Positions 28,200 through 39,643 are shown, counted from the stretch's first letter. The stretch is DNA of 64,000 nucleotides from Lepidurus packardi (GCA_023053545.1 JAKZAN010000004.1:9362001-9426000), one strand, 5' to 3'. The notes: generated by a model from the letters alone, not told the origin. Numbers and translations: made by a program.

Positions 28200-29615
28200 G
28201 CAAAACCAGATGGAAAACTGGTGAGAAACCTTGCGTGTCAATCTCCAGGACGTCTCCCTCACAACTTCCCTCGAAGTTTAAGGGTTGGATTGGCAATGGG
28301 CTACTGAAGTAGTTCACTGTTTTGCATTCCCTTGGAGGGAAATAAGCTTGGGTCATAGGAATGCAAGTAGTAAAGTGGTCGAGCCGAGTTTTTCATGTCA
28401 TGGGGAGCGTGAGCGAGAACAAGAGCCAGAAACCAAAAGACGACACGGAGAGAAACGTACTTTTAGCACATCTTCCAAACTCACAGCTCAACATCGATGC
28501 ATAAAAACCCACAGAGGGGGTCCATTCTTGGAGAATGCTCAAGAGCACGAAACAGTCATCTCAATGGGACGTCTTTCTTTTTACTCCCCTGTACCTACAT
28601 GCATACAGTCGCAACATGACCAGAAGAAAAAAAAAGTGGTTGAATTAGACGCTGAGGCTGAGGACCCATACCTCCTTCGTTTTCTCCTCTTTATAAAAGT
28701 ATCCGTTTTCCCACGCATCGACGACCATCCAACTTATTGATCTAATGCCAATGCAACCTGCAAGAAAAAATAAATCATTCAAGGGCAGATTCGTGGAATG
28801 AGGCAATTAAAAACTCACGTAGGATCTGACTCCGTGCAAGAAAGTTGGTCAACATGGAAATTTCGAGGGTATGTTAGACAGGTGAGCACGTTTCTCAATT
28901 GGTGGATACTTGTAGATACTGAGTGCAATGCTGAGAAGTACGTGGCTGTCATGGACGGTGCAGCTTGAAAGCAAAGGAGAGTCTTAGGTTCGGCGAAAAA
29001 AGGATTAAATTCAGGAAAGAGGGAAAAGGCGAGAAGACAAATATTATTGACCAGGGCTGAGTCTGGTCATGTAGGCTTCAATTCCGGAAGAGAATGTCCC
29101 AATGGTCAGAATCAGAACGTGCAAAAGAACAGCAACAGGTACCTTTCTAAAGCACGTTCAAGAGGACCAAGCGCATATAGAAGGCACTCTTACACATACT
29201 ACACCTGTTTATTTTCTGATAAAGCGCACCGTAGTGTAGAATTGGAGTTGATTGTAATACGGACATGGGAGATTCTAATCCAAAGAGTGTCCGTTACACT
29301 AATATGATTTGAAGTGGATCGAAAGGTAATTTACGTGCTATCCAGGGCTTTAAGACTCATATTACACGGGCAGGGGTAAAGAGCAAAATGAGCCTTCGAC
29401 GACCAGCCAATGGTGACATCGATTCCGAAGCGATTTTAATCACAGACCACGACTTAAATTCTTAGAGAAATTCTTCTTCATCAGATTTCGCCATTACATT
29501 GGAATCCAAACGCTATACTTGGGAAAACATCCGAGACCTGCCAAAGTAGACTGACCGACCACAAACCGACCACGAAGGAGTCGAAGAAGGAAACATTCGC
29601 TAACAAGCGTTGTTT
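28200..29615 (+). pseudogene. possible decayed C2H2 zinc-finger-like sequence
   Basis: Several plus-strand fragments, in different frames, recall C2H2 fingers. There is a TGEKPC stretch at about 28213. An HGEKRTFSTSSKLTAQHR segment lies inside an open frame at 28285-28740, with an F-x5-L spacing but disordered histidines. An RQLKTHVG fragment follows at about 28802, and SRLTDHKPT at about 29547. The paired cysteines of a real finger are missing from most pieces, and stops and frame changes separate them. If real, this is an old broken gene. Chance resemblance is quite possible. Confidence 0.2.
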
Positions 29616-29728
29616 CTCTCTAAACTGGAGCAAATTATATACGCACGTGGTAAAGGAAGCTTACTTTAGTTATGTGTAGTAGTCTTTAGGCTCAAGGATT
29701 CACTTTAAAGCACCAATTTTGAACTGTA

Positions 29729-29908
29729 CCCTGTTTTATGGTTAAGCTACAAGCTTAGTATAGTTTAACAAGTTCCTTTTTTCGGGCCAAAGGCGCTTAG
29801 TAAAAAGTATAGCTAAAGATAACCTACAACGTTTTGGTTATAAAAAAAAGTTTACTAAGCTATAGTAGCTTAGTAAAGTGTGGTAGCAGTTTATAACCAT
29901 AAACAGGG
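29729..29908. mobile_element. foldback (inverted-repeat) element, 180 bp
   Basis: The ends are inverted copies of each other: CCCTGTTTTATGGTTA at the left, and on the minus strand of the right end CCCTGTTTATGGTTA, differing by one gap. Inside is a perfect 12-bp inverted repeat, TTTACTAAGCTA/TAGCTTAGTAAA (29851-29877), and CTTAGTA recurs four times. This is typical of small foldback or MITE-like elements. No coding sequence is present and no clear target-site duplication was seen. Confidence 0.5.
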
Positions 29909-29949
29909 CAAGAAAAATAAAAGCGTAAAAACGAGCGCTCAAAGCTATA

Positions 29950-30303
29950 CAGGGGCGTCTCGAGGGGTTTTGTTTTGTGGTGGGTGGAGCCCTTAATTTT
30001 ACCGTGTTATAATAATTTTTTACCGACTGTTATAGTTTTGAAACTGTTATTAAAGTAGAACATTACTTTAACATTACGAGTTGTATTGGATAGCCCCCGT
30101 TCTTCACATTCCGGTAACAAACAAATTTTCTCTTTTTCTTTGCTTTCCATCGCTCTAACACGTACGCTTAGATCAGTTTCGTCCGCTATGTCTTTCTCAG
30201 ACGCCCATAAAAGCAGATTTCCTAGTCTATCGTCACTCATTGCTGAGCGAAGAGAGGTCTTGATGAGTTTAAGCTTGTTGTAAACACCCTCGTTACGCCC
30301 CTG
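29950..30303 (-). mobile_element. internally deleted hAT-like DNA transposon
   Basis: The left end starts CAGGGGCGTCTCGAGGG and the reverse complement of the right end starts CAGGGGCGTAACGAGGG: 15 of 17 bases match. CAGGGGCG termini are characteristic of hAT transposons. The interior minus strand encodes the C-terminal part of a hAT/ZMYM1-type transposase (separate entry). At 354 bp the element is far shorter than an autonomous copy (usually 2.5-5 kb). The flanking 8-mers (AAGCTATA and CTGTTATG) are not identical, so a target-site duplication is not supported. Confidence 0.5.
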
Positions 30304-30306
30304 CTG
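30007..30306 (-). pseudogene. hAT/ZMYM1-type transposase C-terminal fragment
   Basis: Reading the minus strand from 30306, the frame gives NEGVYNKLKLIKTSLRSAMS followed by DDRLGNLLLWASEKDIADE, and runs open to a stop at 30007. The order (F/Y)xKLKLIKT-LRS-M-x-x-RL-x-x-L-L matches the conserved C-terminal dimerisation segment of hAT and zinc-finger MYM-type transposase-derived proteins. A stop codon (30307-30309) closes the frame upstream, immediately outside the terminal repeat. The catalytic core is therefore absent and this is a dead remnant. Domestication is unlikely because nothing else of the protein is present. Confidence 0.6.
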
Positions 30307-31524
30307 TTATGGTGAACTAGGGGACAAACTTATTATGCGGGAAATGGGTAGCCTCAGTGCGAGCATTTACCCTCGTTTGTCATTAGTTGTATGTTAAGAG
30401 GAGCAAAAAAGACGCGAGGGGATAGAAATTTAAACGAAAGCAAATAATACATATTAAAGTTAGGAAAACTACTGAGCTTTTTCTATTATATCAATAAGTG
30501 ATTATACAGAAAAAAATAATAGAGAAAATTGTACGTATAAGAAAACTTCTTTACTACTACGAGAAACGAAATATGAATAAAAAAGCATAGCCCAAATAGC
30601 CTACGAATTCGCGTTTAAGGGGATTTTAGGAGTTTTGTGGAGAATCAGGCTTCACTTAACGAGTACCACGAAGTTGCAGAATTTGCTTGATAGGATTGTA
30701 ATGTAACTTGCTAGAACTAATTAGCCTTTCCCTTGAAATTATTTTGGACCCCAATTAACTGTATCCTGGTCAACAGGAAAGAATAGCCACCTGAATACTA
30801 TGGAAGTCAGTCTTGATTGAGTCCTATACTGAGTAATACAGTATTTTATACGCACAATTAAAGGGATGAGCTAGATGATTTTTAAAACAATCCAGAGCTT
30901 TAAAACGCCATTTTTTTACCAATTTGCTAGGTTTTCCTTGCTTGTGGTTAGTAGGCGGCGGTGGCATTCTTCTTCAATGACATACTGACACAGACAATGA
31001 AGTATGAGTTGGCAGGCAATTATTCAACACAAGCGCCCTTCCGCTTCATTTGCTAACTTGACTTTTGGTTCTACCACACATGGGCAGTAAGACAACTTCA
31101 CACTTCTTCTATTCTTTTGTCAAGCCCGTCTCCAAGTAAGTGTGATGGATAGCACGCGGCTTGTTTCTCTCTTTTACCCTATTTGGCTACTAGTTATACC
31201 TCACTTGCATCCTAACAACTCATTACATATGTAGGGCTCTTGCGTAAAAGACCACAATAGAAAGACGCTTTGCATCCTTTCTTAACTTTTATGTTCAAGC
31301 TCCCACAATCTTAACTATATATGTTTACAATCATAAATGTCACACCAAATCGAGTGCGTCTATGTCTTGTATTTCGCCTACTTCGTTAGCAATCGGGATG
31401 GAGAAAGAGTTCGGTCACCATGGACAAAAAAAAAAAAGAAGAGGAGGAGGAAAATAAAAACAGCCATATCATAAAAAAATAATACACTGTCCAATCCATG
31501 ACGTCTGCTTCCTTCGCGCGAGTC
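30304..31524. other. non-genic stretch downstream of NUP155
   Basis: This should contain the NUP155 3' UTR next to 31525, but I found no minus-strand AATAAA or ATTAAA in the first 500 nt, so the cleavage site is unknown. The rest is AT-rich without a supportable frame. Confidence 0.5.
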
Positions 31525-34500
31525 TCAAATCCGCTCTAACCGAGCTTGAATGCTCTTGAATTCATTGATAAGGACTGCAGACGCAGGTTCAGCGGAACAG
31601 TACAAATCCGAAAGATAATTAGCCACTGCATCCAAGCACTGACCACGAAATTGTCGCCTGGAAGAAGCAAGAACAACGTGAAAACTCATTCTTAAATCAT
31701 TTCGCACGTATACCTTTCTTGCGCTGGGACTAAGCTAGGGCTTTCTACGAAATGTGTTAGCAAACGAGCAAGGACTTGCAAAAGATGAGTGCCACGTCCT
31801 TGTGCATGCCACACGGAATCTCTAGCACACTGAAGCCTATTCAACAAACTCAAATTAGCATCTTTTTAACCTCCAAAAAACTAACAAACGTTTATTTACC
31901 TGTGGTAAACCATGAAAAGTTTGATCAACGGCACTCCAGTAGCTTGTATAACGGAAAGAACCCAACCAGGATCGCCTTTCAAATGCAACGATTTTAACTC
32001 TAATTCTTTCACCAGGTATTCCAAGGGGAAAAACCGTTCCGAATTGACGTATAATTTGCCCGAGCCTTTAATTTTGTTGCCCAGTACCGTCAATTTGGTC
32101 TGATTATCCGAATGGGCCACTTTACTCAATTCTAAGTTTTGGAAAAAAAGCATGAAATAAGAACACTGAAAGTTGTAACTAGTCTAATTAGTTCCCAACC
32201 TTGACTGATGATGTTGGCCCAGACACTTTCAATCAAAGAGGGGTCCGTATGGCCCGCACAATGCAAAATGGCAAGCTTACATTCCCATAAGCCCATTGGG
32301 TCTGCGAATTCTTCATAAAGCTAGATGAAAATGTCATTAATATGAAACGTATTATACAACAACGCAAATTTCACCTGTGTCACGTCCAATAAATCCGAAT
32401 TTAGCCGAGAAGTAGCTTCTTGAACTTGTGGTAACTGATGAGACAAGCCTGAAACTGCTTCCAAAACCTATCGACATTATATTTCGGCTTTAGTCATCAA
32501 AACTACTCATTAATTAATTAATTACCTGCAGCTGAACACGAGCCACGTCCATTTTTTCTTCCAAATCATGTAAGAATTGGCCTTGACTAACACCTCCGTA
32601 CCACATCTCGGCTGATTTTACACACAAAATGGCGCGCGAGAGGTATTCCAACCGTTGTGTCAAAGGAACTTGGGTACTAATGGGGGGAAAAAATAAGTTT
32701 TTGGCCAAATGAAACGAAAAAGCTGATCTAACCTGTGAACATCAGCTAACTTGGCCAAAATCCGAGCAGCAGCTGTGTAATTCTTGTTCTTTTCATAAAA
32801 CTTCCACAGCAAATCGTGGGCTGACAAGGTGTCAGGGTGTTGAGCAGCATACTTTTTCAAGTAAGCTTCTACAAACGGTGATTTCACCTAAAAGGTAAAC
32901 AGGTCATGAAATTCGGTTTCTTTCCCCAACTGTAAAGTCCAACCTCGAGCAATTTATCCGTCAGCTGCTTCTCTATCATCCAATCGTACAATGCAACGTG
33001 GAAAAGCTCATCCTCGGATCTCAAACAAAGTTGCAAGATTTGTTCCACCTTTATTAACGGGTAAAAAAATATAGGATTCCAAGATTTAATATAAAAAAAG
33101 AGCAAATTACCGTCAATCTGGCGTCTGTTTGAACAGGAATAGCCTCTTGGGCACCAGGAGCTCGTGGTACGTTGCGAGGAAGCGGCAAGGACGTGGAGTG
33201 TAACAGACTGGTCAGGTATTCCGTCACGGCTTTATAGCATTCCGTTCTAAATTAAAAAAAAAAAAGGTTTGGAGGATGAAGGGACAAATAAAAAATTACC
33301 TAGAAGTCAATGCTTGGAAGCCTTGTTGATCTTCCCTGGGTTCGTCTGCTTTATAATAATGACCAGCTCGATCTTGGGGATCTCTTTTGGCAGCAACGGC
33401 CAGCGTAAGTTCGACGATGCCTTCGGGCCACTCGCAAGCTTGCAAATGTTGGCACACTGAACTCACATTCACCCTATTGGGGATTTGCTTACAGATCTAT
33501 ACATAAACATGTACATTAACTCCATAAAACTTAAAAAACATTAAGAAAAGAAAGAAAGCTTACATCCACCGCTTGGCGGAGCAATCTATCCTTTTCGTTT
33601 CGACTGGGTTCATTTCTAGCTTTTAGCAGCAACTCATTAACCTGTCAATAGAACAAAATAAAGAAAAGAAAATAATTTTTTTTAGATTAAATTGAGTTCG
33701 AGCTAACCTTTGAGCAAGTAGCGTCTTCAGCTTTGTAGAGCGAAGGACAAACTTCCCTCAATCTGGCACTGATGCTGTCAGTAGAGGCATTATCATCCAG
33801 ATACCTTCATTAAACGCCAAGTTAAGGGAATGCTGAAAACAGGTTACTACTAATCACCTGTTAATTAAACCAGTAATAAGGGCGGCGCAGACATCTTGTC
33901 CACTGAGAACCAAATCCCTAAACGCCATCAATTTTAATTGCTCTTTCAAGTCCTGCATACAAAGAAGCTTTGGTTAATAAATTGAATAACTTTATGAGAA
34001 CATTCCATAATTTTATTAAAAAAATGTTTACTGGAGAAATGGCTTCTCCCAAAACGTGGAGCCTATGGTCGCACAATACTTTCCATAAGCCCAAAACTTG
34101 GCTGGTATGGTTCATTAGGTGTTGTAAAGCCAGTAAAGACTGTCGCTCTTGAGTTTGCGCATCCTGTAACAGTTTTTTGTAGGCTGTGGCGTCTGATCCA
34201 GCTGCTCTGCGAGTCAAGCTGGAACTGAAAACAAATCATCAGCAAAAACAACCCTAAAATACTAAAAATCTGGTCACCTATCAGTAGAGACCGAAGTAAA
34301 TGCCGCATTTCTTTCGAGAAAATTTCGCAAGCCCATCAAATGCTGCAAAATCCACACAACTTCTTCACTGGACGTACAGGTATCCAACTAGGCAGCCCGA
34401 AAAGAGAATAATCTATGAATGTTCAGTTTCAGTCAAAAGGAAAAAGTTAACAAACCTACCAAACTAGTCTTTCCTACCATTACGGGTTCAACCAAAGGCT

Positions 34501-37500
34501 GAAACCATAAGGGGCGAATTAAACGGCTGAAATAAAGGTAAAGCCCATTGTGTTTGCCCGAATAATGAATCTCAGCTCCAGTATTCTGGAAGGCCTGTTG
34601 AGTTGCAGCGTACGGAGATCGCACGTTGCCCATACTTAAGGACTGGTTTTGACTTGGGCTCTGGAATTGATCTGGTGAGGCCATATACTGCTGCGGTGTG
34701 GAAATAACACTGGGATTAAAACCCGCTATGAATGAAAAAGTTTTAGATTATGCAAGTTAAACTGCAAAGAATGAAATTACCTTGGATGGGAGAAGAATAT
34801 TGGGTTTGCATCTGCGCAGTACTGGATTGCAACGTATGGGAGATGGGCGCTACATAAATTGTCGTTAATTAAGGACTTCAGAAAGCCTTAAAAGCTTTCA
34901 GCAGGATTTTGATACTTACTTAATGCAGAGGTTGGCTGCAGTGGCATATTGACTTGGTAATTTACTCGACAATCGCCACCGTAGAGGAAAAACGCTTGTG
35001 TTGCCCATTCTGCCACCTAGGAATGTAAAAAAATTAATCCTTTTGTTTGTTATTATTTATTATATATTGTTTACATTATTATTATTGTGTATATTGTATG
35101 TTGTTTATATTGTATATATTGTTTATATTGTATATACTGTTTATTAATCATTTTGAAAGGGTTTGAGGAAAGTGAACTACTTGAACGTCCTGGATGCTGG
35201 TGGAAGATGCCAAGATAAGGCAGGTAGCACAGGCTTGGTCTTCTTTAAGGACTTGGAAGAAGATTTTGACTCCCTCTCCGTCAGGACCTCCTGCGTCCAC
35301 CAAAAGCTTTCTTAGTACATCCACGGGGCGTAGTTTGGCGATAACTTCGCATCCCTGAAAATATAAAAAAAATCGAAGATTTTTTCTAATCCGAAAATTA
35401 AAGAGATTCATACTTGAGCGGTGAGAAAGACGAATTGCTTGGGGCTTTCCATGTGTTGCGTCACAATCAAGGGCGGCTGGGGACCACGACTGCTCGTTAT
35501 AGCACGCAAGGGCGTGGTTTCAGCCAAAGCCCAGGTTCGTCCATCCAATCCTGCAGTGATGTGGCTTTCCATGAGCTGAGATTGAAAAGGGAACATATCT
35601 GGACTCATCATCCAGACCACGTCCGCTGATTCTGTTACGGCACTCGACAGCAAGAGCGTGCCTGCAGAGAAATATGGTTAATATTAGATTAAATCATTTT
35701 TTATTTATTTTATTTCAAAAAATTTTAAAGAGAGGAAGGGAACTCGCCTTGGGAGTATACTGCAGCATGAATTTTATGAGGTCGTTGAGGAGGAGCGTTA
35801 GCGGCAAAGCCAGGCGGTAAGCGGACATGGATGAGACTTAAAGTGGCGGCTCGAGACGAAACGGTTTGAGCTGCTGACGCCAGATAGATGGTTGTGAAAT
35901 AAAAACGCACGCCACCCGCTGTAACTGCTAACAAGTGCAAATGTGGCGACTCGGATTCCTGAATGGCTGAAATGGACACCACCGGGCGTAAATTAGTACG
36001 GTCCACGGTCCTATTAGAAACAAATTATGGTCATTAACATTCGCCTTTTTTAATGAGTCCCTAAATTGGACTTCTGATACTTGAAATAATTATAGAAATA
36101 AGCTCAAATAGGTTAAACGAGATAATTGATACGGATTGTGGACTGTTCTGCAATTTAGAAATGGATATGCTAAGGTGCAATAAAAAGGTAGAGCTTCTGG
36201 ACCTTGCTAACATTCATTTTTGCTTACCTGGCAATTTGCGAAGCAGCTTGGACAATGGAAGTTTGGCTCAAAGAGGCTATTCTGGACAAGGATTGGCCAT
36301 CTGAGCCTAAATCGTAGACACTTATACTGCCCTTTTCACTGCGTGTGTACAGCAAATGTCTGGATTCATCCATACACATTTGAGCCAAGGAATCGTCTTC
36401 GGCAAAAGCGGCGCCAATAAAGGACGGTATTAGGAAAGACAGCGTGGTTTTGGAGTGATTGATCTTCCTGCACCTGCGACTAAACCACCCGTCTTCAGCC
36501 TGAAGATAATCGCGAACGTTCTATTAGGATTTCACGAAGTCTATTCCCTTCTTACTTGATAAGCTAATTCGTACAGACAGCCGTCTTTGGCGCCCATGAA
36601 TATCCTCCCATTCTCCGTTCCCATGACAGTGGTAACGTAGGATCCGTCTGTGGGCAATGAGAATAACGGTTCGGGCAATAGATGCATTTCATCCCATGCT
36701 GTTCCATTTCCTGTAATGAAAATGTTAGACCAAAGAGCAAAACAAGTAAATTTTCATTACCATTGGTAGGCGCTGTAAAACTGACTCCTAAGAGTACAAT
36801 TTCCACCGGGGTTGTGAGACACAGCAAAAACTGAATGTGGCTTTGGAAAACGCCCGGCTTAGGTTTTACGAGACCCACACCCAGGATCGATTCGCTGAGG
36901 CCGTCAAAATACGCAAGGTCTCCTCTGCAGTTCAAAGATGAAAAACGTGCGATAATAATGCCCAAGTTAATTCTTACCCATCTTCATAAGTCCAGACGTA
37001 AATATCGCTATCGATGGTAAGCCAAGCTCGGCCTACTTCAGAGAATACACCCATCATACAATAACTCTGCATATCTATTAAAGAGAGTAGGGAGTTGTTA
37101 TGGGTTTCATCTATTAATTCTATTTGACAAGCATACGTGCAAAGTGCTCTACTAGTTCTGCAGGGAGAGGGATTTTTCTCACCATTCCCAACTGGTTTAG
37201 AACAGGCTGGCCACTCGGTCCGATGGTCAGACTTGGGTAATCGGTATCATTCAAGCCACTCACGGTGGGACCACCTTCAATAAGCAGGCGAATGATCAAG
37301 AGTTTGATTAAGGGATTAAAGAAGATTTATACCTTGGATTGTCACTTTGAGCTGTTCGAGTAAAGACGGACTACTTCCATCCAATTGGACAAACTGTTCC
37401 AGGTTTCTTCCAGCAAGTTCGATAGACTGCTGAGGATTAGGAAGCACACAAGTTACGTTTCCTGACACTGAAGCCTGGGCTGGGTAAGCTAACGATGTTT

Positions 37501-37609
37501 GCATGGTTGGATTCAAGCTTGTGTTTCCTGGTACTTGCAGTCCGCCTCCTCCAACACCATTTCTGTACGAAGTCGACATTGACTGGTTTTGGAACATCGT
37601 ATTCATCAT
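31525..37609 (-). CDS. NUP155: nuclear pore scaffold protein Nup155
   Basis: Structural inner-ring nucleoporin that anchors the pore at the nuclear envelope. Joining 27 exons gives about 1412 residues (human about 1391). Exons: 37333-37609, 37137-37274, 36978-37074, 36761-36924, 36556-36710, 36228-36499, 35748-36010, 35414-35661, 35181-35354, 34920-35016, 34781-34849, 34460-34725, 34278-34387, 34032-34224, 33858-33952, 33708-33804, 33564-33641, 33300-33496, 33111-33246, 32944-33048, 32733-32887, 32526-32676, 32375-32467, 32200-32320, 31900-32131, 31714-31836, 31525-31657. All phases agree, and introns are 50-217 bp. Diagnostic stretches in family order: [18 protein letters not shown] and [12 protein letters not shown] (N-terminal beta-propeller), [48 protein letters not shown] (about residue 700), then the alpha-solenoid with [49 protein letters not shown] and the C-terminal [11 protein letters not shown]. 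The first ATG of the MMNTMF start was chosen because an in-frame stop lies just upstream. The seventh coding intron has a GC donor. A repeat-free, uninterrupted match throughout argues for an active gene. Confidence 0.97.
35050..35150. repeat. TATATTGTTTATATTG repeat in a NUP155 intron
   Basis: The 164-bp intron between 35017 and 35180 is filled by an imperfect tandem of TATATTGTTTA-type units. It makes this one of the two longest introns of the gene and probably expanded by replication slippage. Confidence 0.75.
35662..35747 (-). other. NUP155: GC-AG intron of NUP155
   Basis: The upstream exon ends TACTCCCAAG and the intron begins GCGAGT; it ends in TCTCTGCAG. Only this junction restores the reading YSQG-TLLLSS, which matches the family (human YSKG-ILLMAA). 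A GT one base away would not keep the frame. GC donors are a known minor class of U2 introns. Confidence 0.85.
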
Positions 37610-37904
37610 CGGAAGTACAATTTCATGTGCTTATAATGCTCATTAACCTGGAATAAAGTCTAAAGGATTGCAATCGTTACTTTTTAGGTTCAAAGTAGGA
37701 CAACTATAATCACACTCACGAGGACATTCCTTTCCTCCAAAGGTGTATGAACTTTAGATATCTTACCTAGGAGAAAACAAAACGCAGAAAATTTGTGCAC
37801 AGAAGGTCAACGATTAGTGCAATTAAAGTAACTAAATTTGAGAACCGGCAAACGGAAAATTTAGCATGGCGCGTCGGTGCACGATTCACTGAATACACTA
37901 GACT
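37610..37904 (-). other. NUP155: NUP155 5' leader with one probable intron
   Basis: Upstream of the start codon the minus strand shows an acceptor (TTTATTCCAG) ending at 37648 and a donor (CTAG|GTAAGA) at 37766, giving a likely 119-bp leader intron. The first exon would lie just above 37767. The transcription start could not be placed, and no TATA box was recognised. The leader lies within about 300 bp of the end of POGLUT1. Confidence 0.45.
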
Positions 37905-37969
37905 AGATGGCGCAAGCTTACTATTCTGCAATAAAAACTCTCATGTTAATAATTCATTATAGGTGGCGC
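37905..37969 (+). promoter_or_regulatory. two CTCF-like motifs between NUP155 and POGLUT1
   Basis: AGATGGCGC (37905-37913, in CTAGATGGCGCAA) and AGGTGGCGC (37961-37969) lie 56 bp apart on the same strand. Both fit the Drosophila CTCF core AG(A/G)(T/G)GGCGC. They occupy the gap between the POGLUT1 stop and the NUP155 first exon, so they may mark the NUP155 promoter or insulate the two genes. Binding is inferred from the motif only. Confidence 0.35.
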
Positions 37970-38098
37970 AGCCGCATAATTTGGCGGGAGAACTACTAAC
38001 ACTTTACTCCAAAATCAAATGTATTTACACTTATAGTGACAGCCAATTAACTCCTTTTAAGTTAAGAATCGCAATTGTTTGAAAATGGCAAAAACTCG

Positions 38099-39643
38099 TC
38101 ACGATACCTTGTGAAATGATGTATCACGCTGTGGCTTATACTTGATCAGCTTCCCATACTCTGTCAACAGCGTCTCCCAGTAACAGGTAACATCCTCTAT
38201 TCTTAAATGCTGCCAGATAAATTCAAAACCTCGCTGAGCTATACTTTCGGCCACTTCATCGTTTTCCTTGGCAAACATAATAATTTCCCTAGTAACATGA
38301 ATAGTAAGTAGTAGTATGCTAAGCGAGCCATAGAAGATCCAAATTTGCATACTTGAGATTCTGTATGGATGTGCCAGGTTTAACGGGAATGTAATGCACC
38401 CACGGCTTCATAGCTGGGTAGAAGAACTCGGTCCATTCGTCCCCCACATGGAATACCAACGACCGACATAAGAAGAGGTGCTTAAATCGGAAACTCGCAG
38501 CCACCCCTCGGTAATTGAACAAGTACTTAAACTTGCAATGGTCTTCAAACGACACTTCCTTAGCTGGTGGAGCTCCCAACGTATCCTAACTCAAGGATCA
38601 CATTATCTTACTTTCACACAAGCTTACTTTGACTTTTTTTAGGTTTGAAGTTTTACTTTATCGGATTTCCAGGCTTGATTTTTGGTATACTGTGCATCAG
38701 CTAGATCTGGAGCTTCTCTAGAGAGCAAGATCAAGGGGTCTCGCTCTGCGGAAGTCCGAGATCCGCGGAAAAATGCTTTGGATGCCTTCTGGGACCAAGG
38801 CACATTTTCACCTGCCTTGCGAATACTTTCCCTATGCAAATCCCACCTGCCTAACCCAGTAGGGTACAGACTGATAGCAGGACCTCCTTCCCAAAATGTC
38901 CAGGCTGGATAGGTAACATCCAAATACTCACTTGTCTGAAAGGTTCGAAACTGGCATAATCACAGCGATAGGACAAAGACTTTTTTACTTTGCTGAAGGA
39001 GAAGACTGGCAGCACTTGCCCATAATAACTGTGAACCTGAGGCCAATCGCGGTCATTGACAACGAAGTCCATGTCTGGTAGCTTAGCTAAAAGAGGAATT
39101 ATAAAATGCTCTATCCCACTACATCGTGCAGGAAACAAGCAGGTTTTGCTTCGATAAAGCTCGTGGTCCACGATCTGGTATAACGTTCCTCTGGAATTAA
39201 AGAATTCAAGTTTGGTGTTCGAATTTAAGGCTATACATACTTCGCTCTGGCAGCCTCTATCATGTCTTTCGTAACTCCTTTCTTGAAGACTGACAAGTCC
39301 TCACTAATTAATGAAGTGAAACAGGAACAGTTGTGGCTTTCACATTCTTTATAATTGTTGAGCGCCAGATCAATTTCTTCCAAATAAGAATGGAACTTCT
39401 GGTTATTGGTACCTCTCTTGACTTCATCTATTAAATAAAAGACGATTATCAGTTTATTAATAATACACATGCTTTAGACCTCCTACTTTCTTCCAGCAGA
39501 TTAGATTTTTCTTCTTGTGATGCTCTTTCACAACTGTTTTCGGAGTTGGGGTCAATGTGACAAAACCCTTCTTCTAGTCCGGAATATACAGTAAATATTA
39601 AACAACCTAAGCAGAATAGAGCAAGGAATATTTGAGATGCCAT
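38099..39643 (-). CDS. POGLUT1: protein O-glucosyltransferase 1 (rumi)
   Basis: ER-luminal enzyme that transfers glucose (and in some cases xylose) from the UDP-sugar to serine in C-x-S-x-P-C of EGF repeats, notably in Notch. Six exons: 39487-39643, 39241-39427, 38989-39190, 38657-38935, 38353-38585, 38099-38288. All junctions are GT-AG with matching phases, giving 415 residues (human 392). An N-terminal hydrophobic signal peptide starts [17 protein letters not shown]. Family stretches follow in order: [129 protein letters not shown] and [10 protein letters not shown]. The start is the only ATG placing the signal peptide in frame. The C-terminus reads ..DTSFHKVS with no KTEL/KDEL-type ER signal, unlike human (KTEL). 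An unused donor-like AAG|GTATCG just before the stop leaves room for a missed last exon, but I found no fitting one downstream. Confidence 0.96.

Noticed and set aside
38040-38100. Extra POGLUT1 exon giving a HKEL-like end after AAG|GTATCG
   Set aside because: Splicing to the AAAAG at about 38045 would create HKEL but continue for further residues, and the intron would be only about 54 nt with a poor acceptor; not supported.
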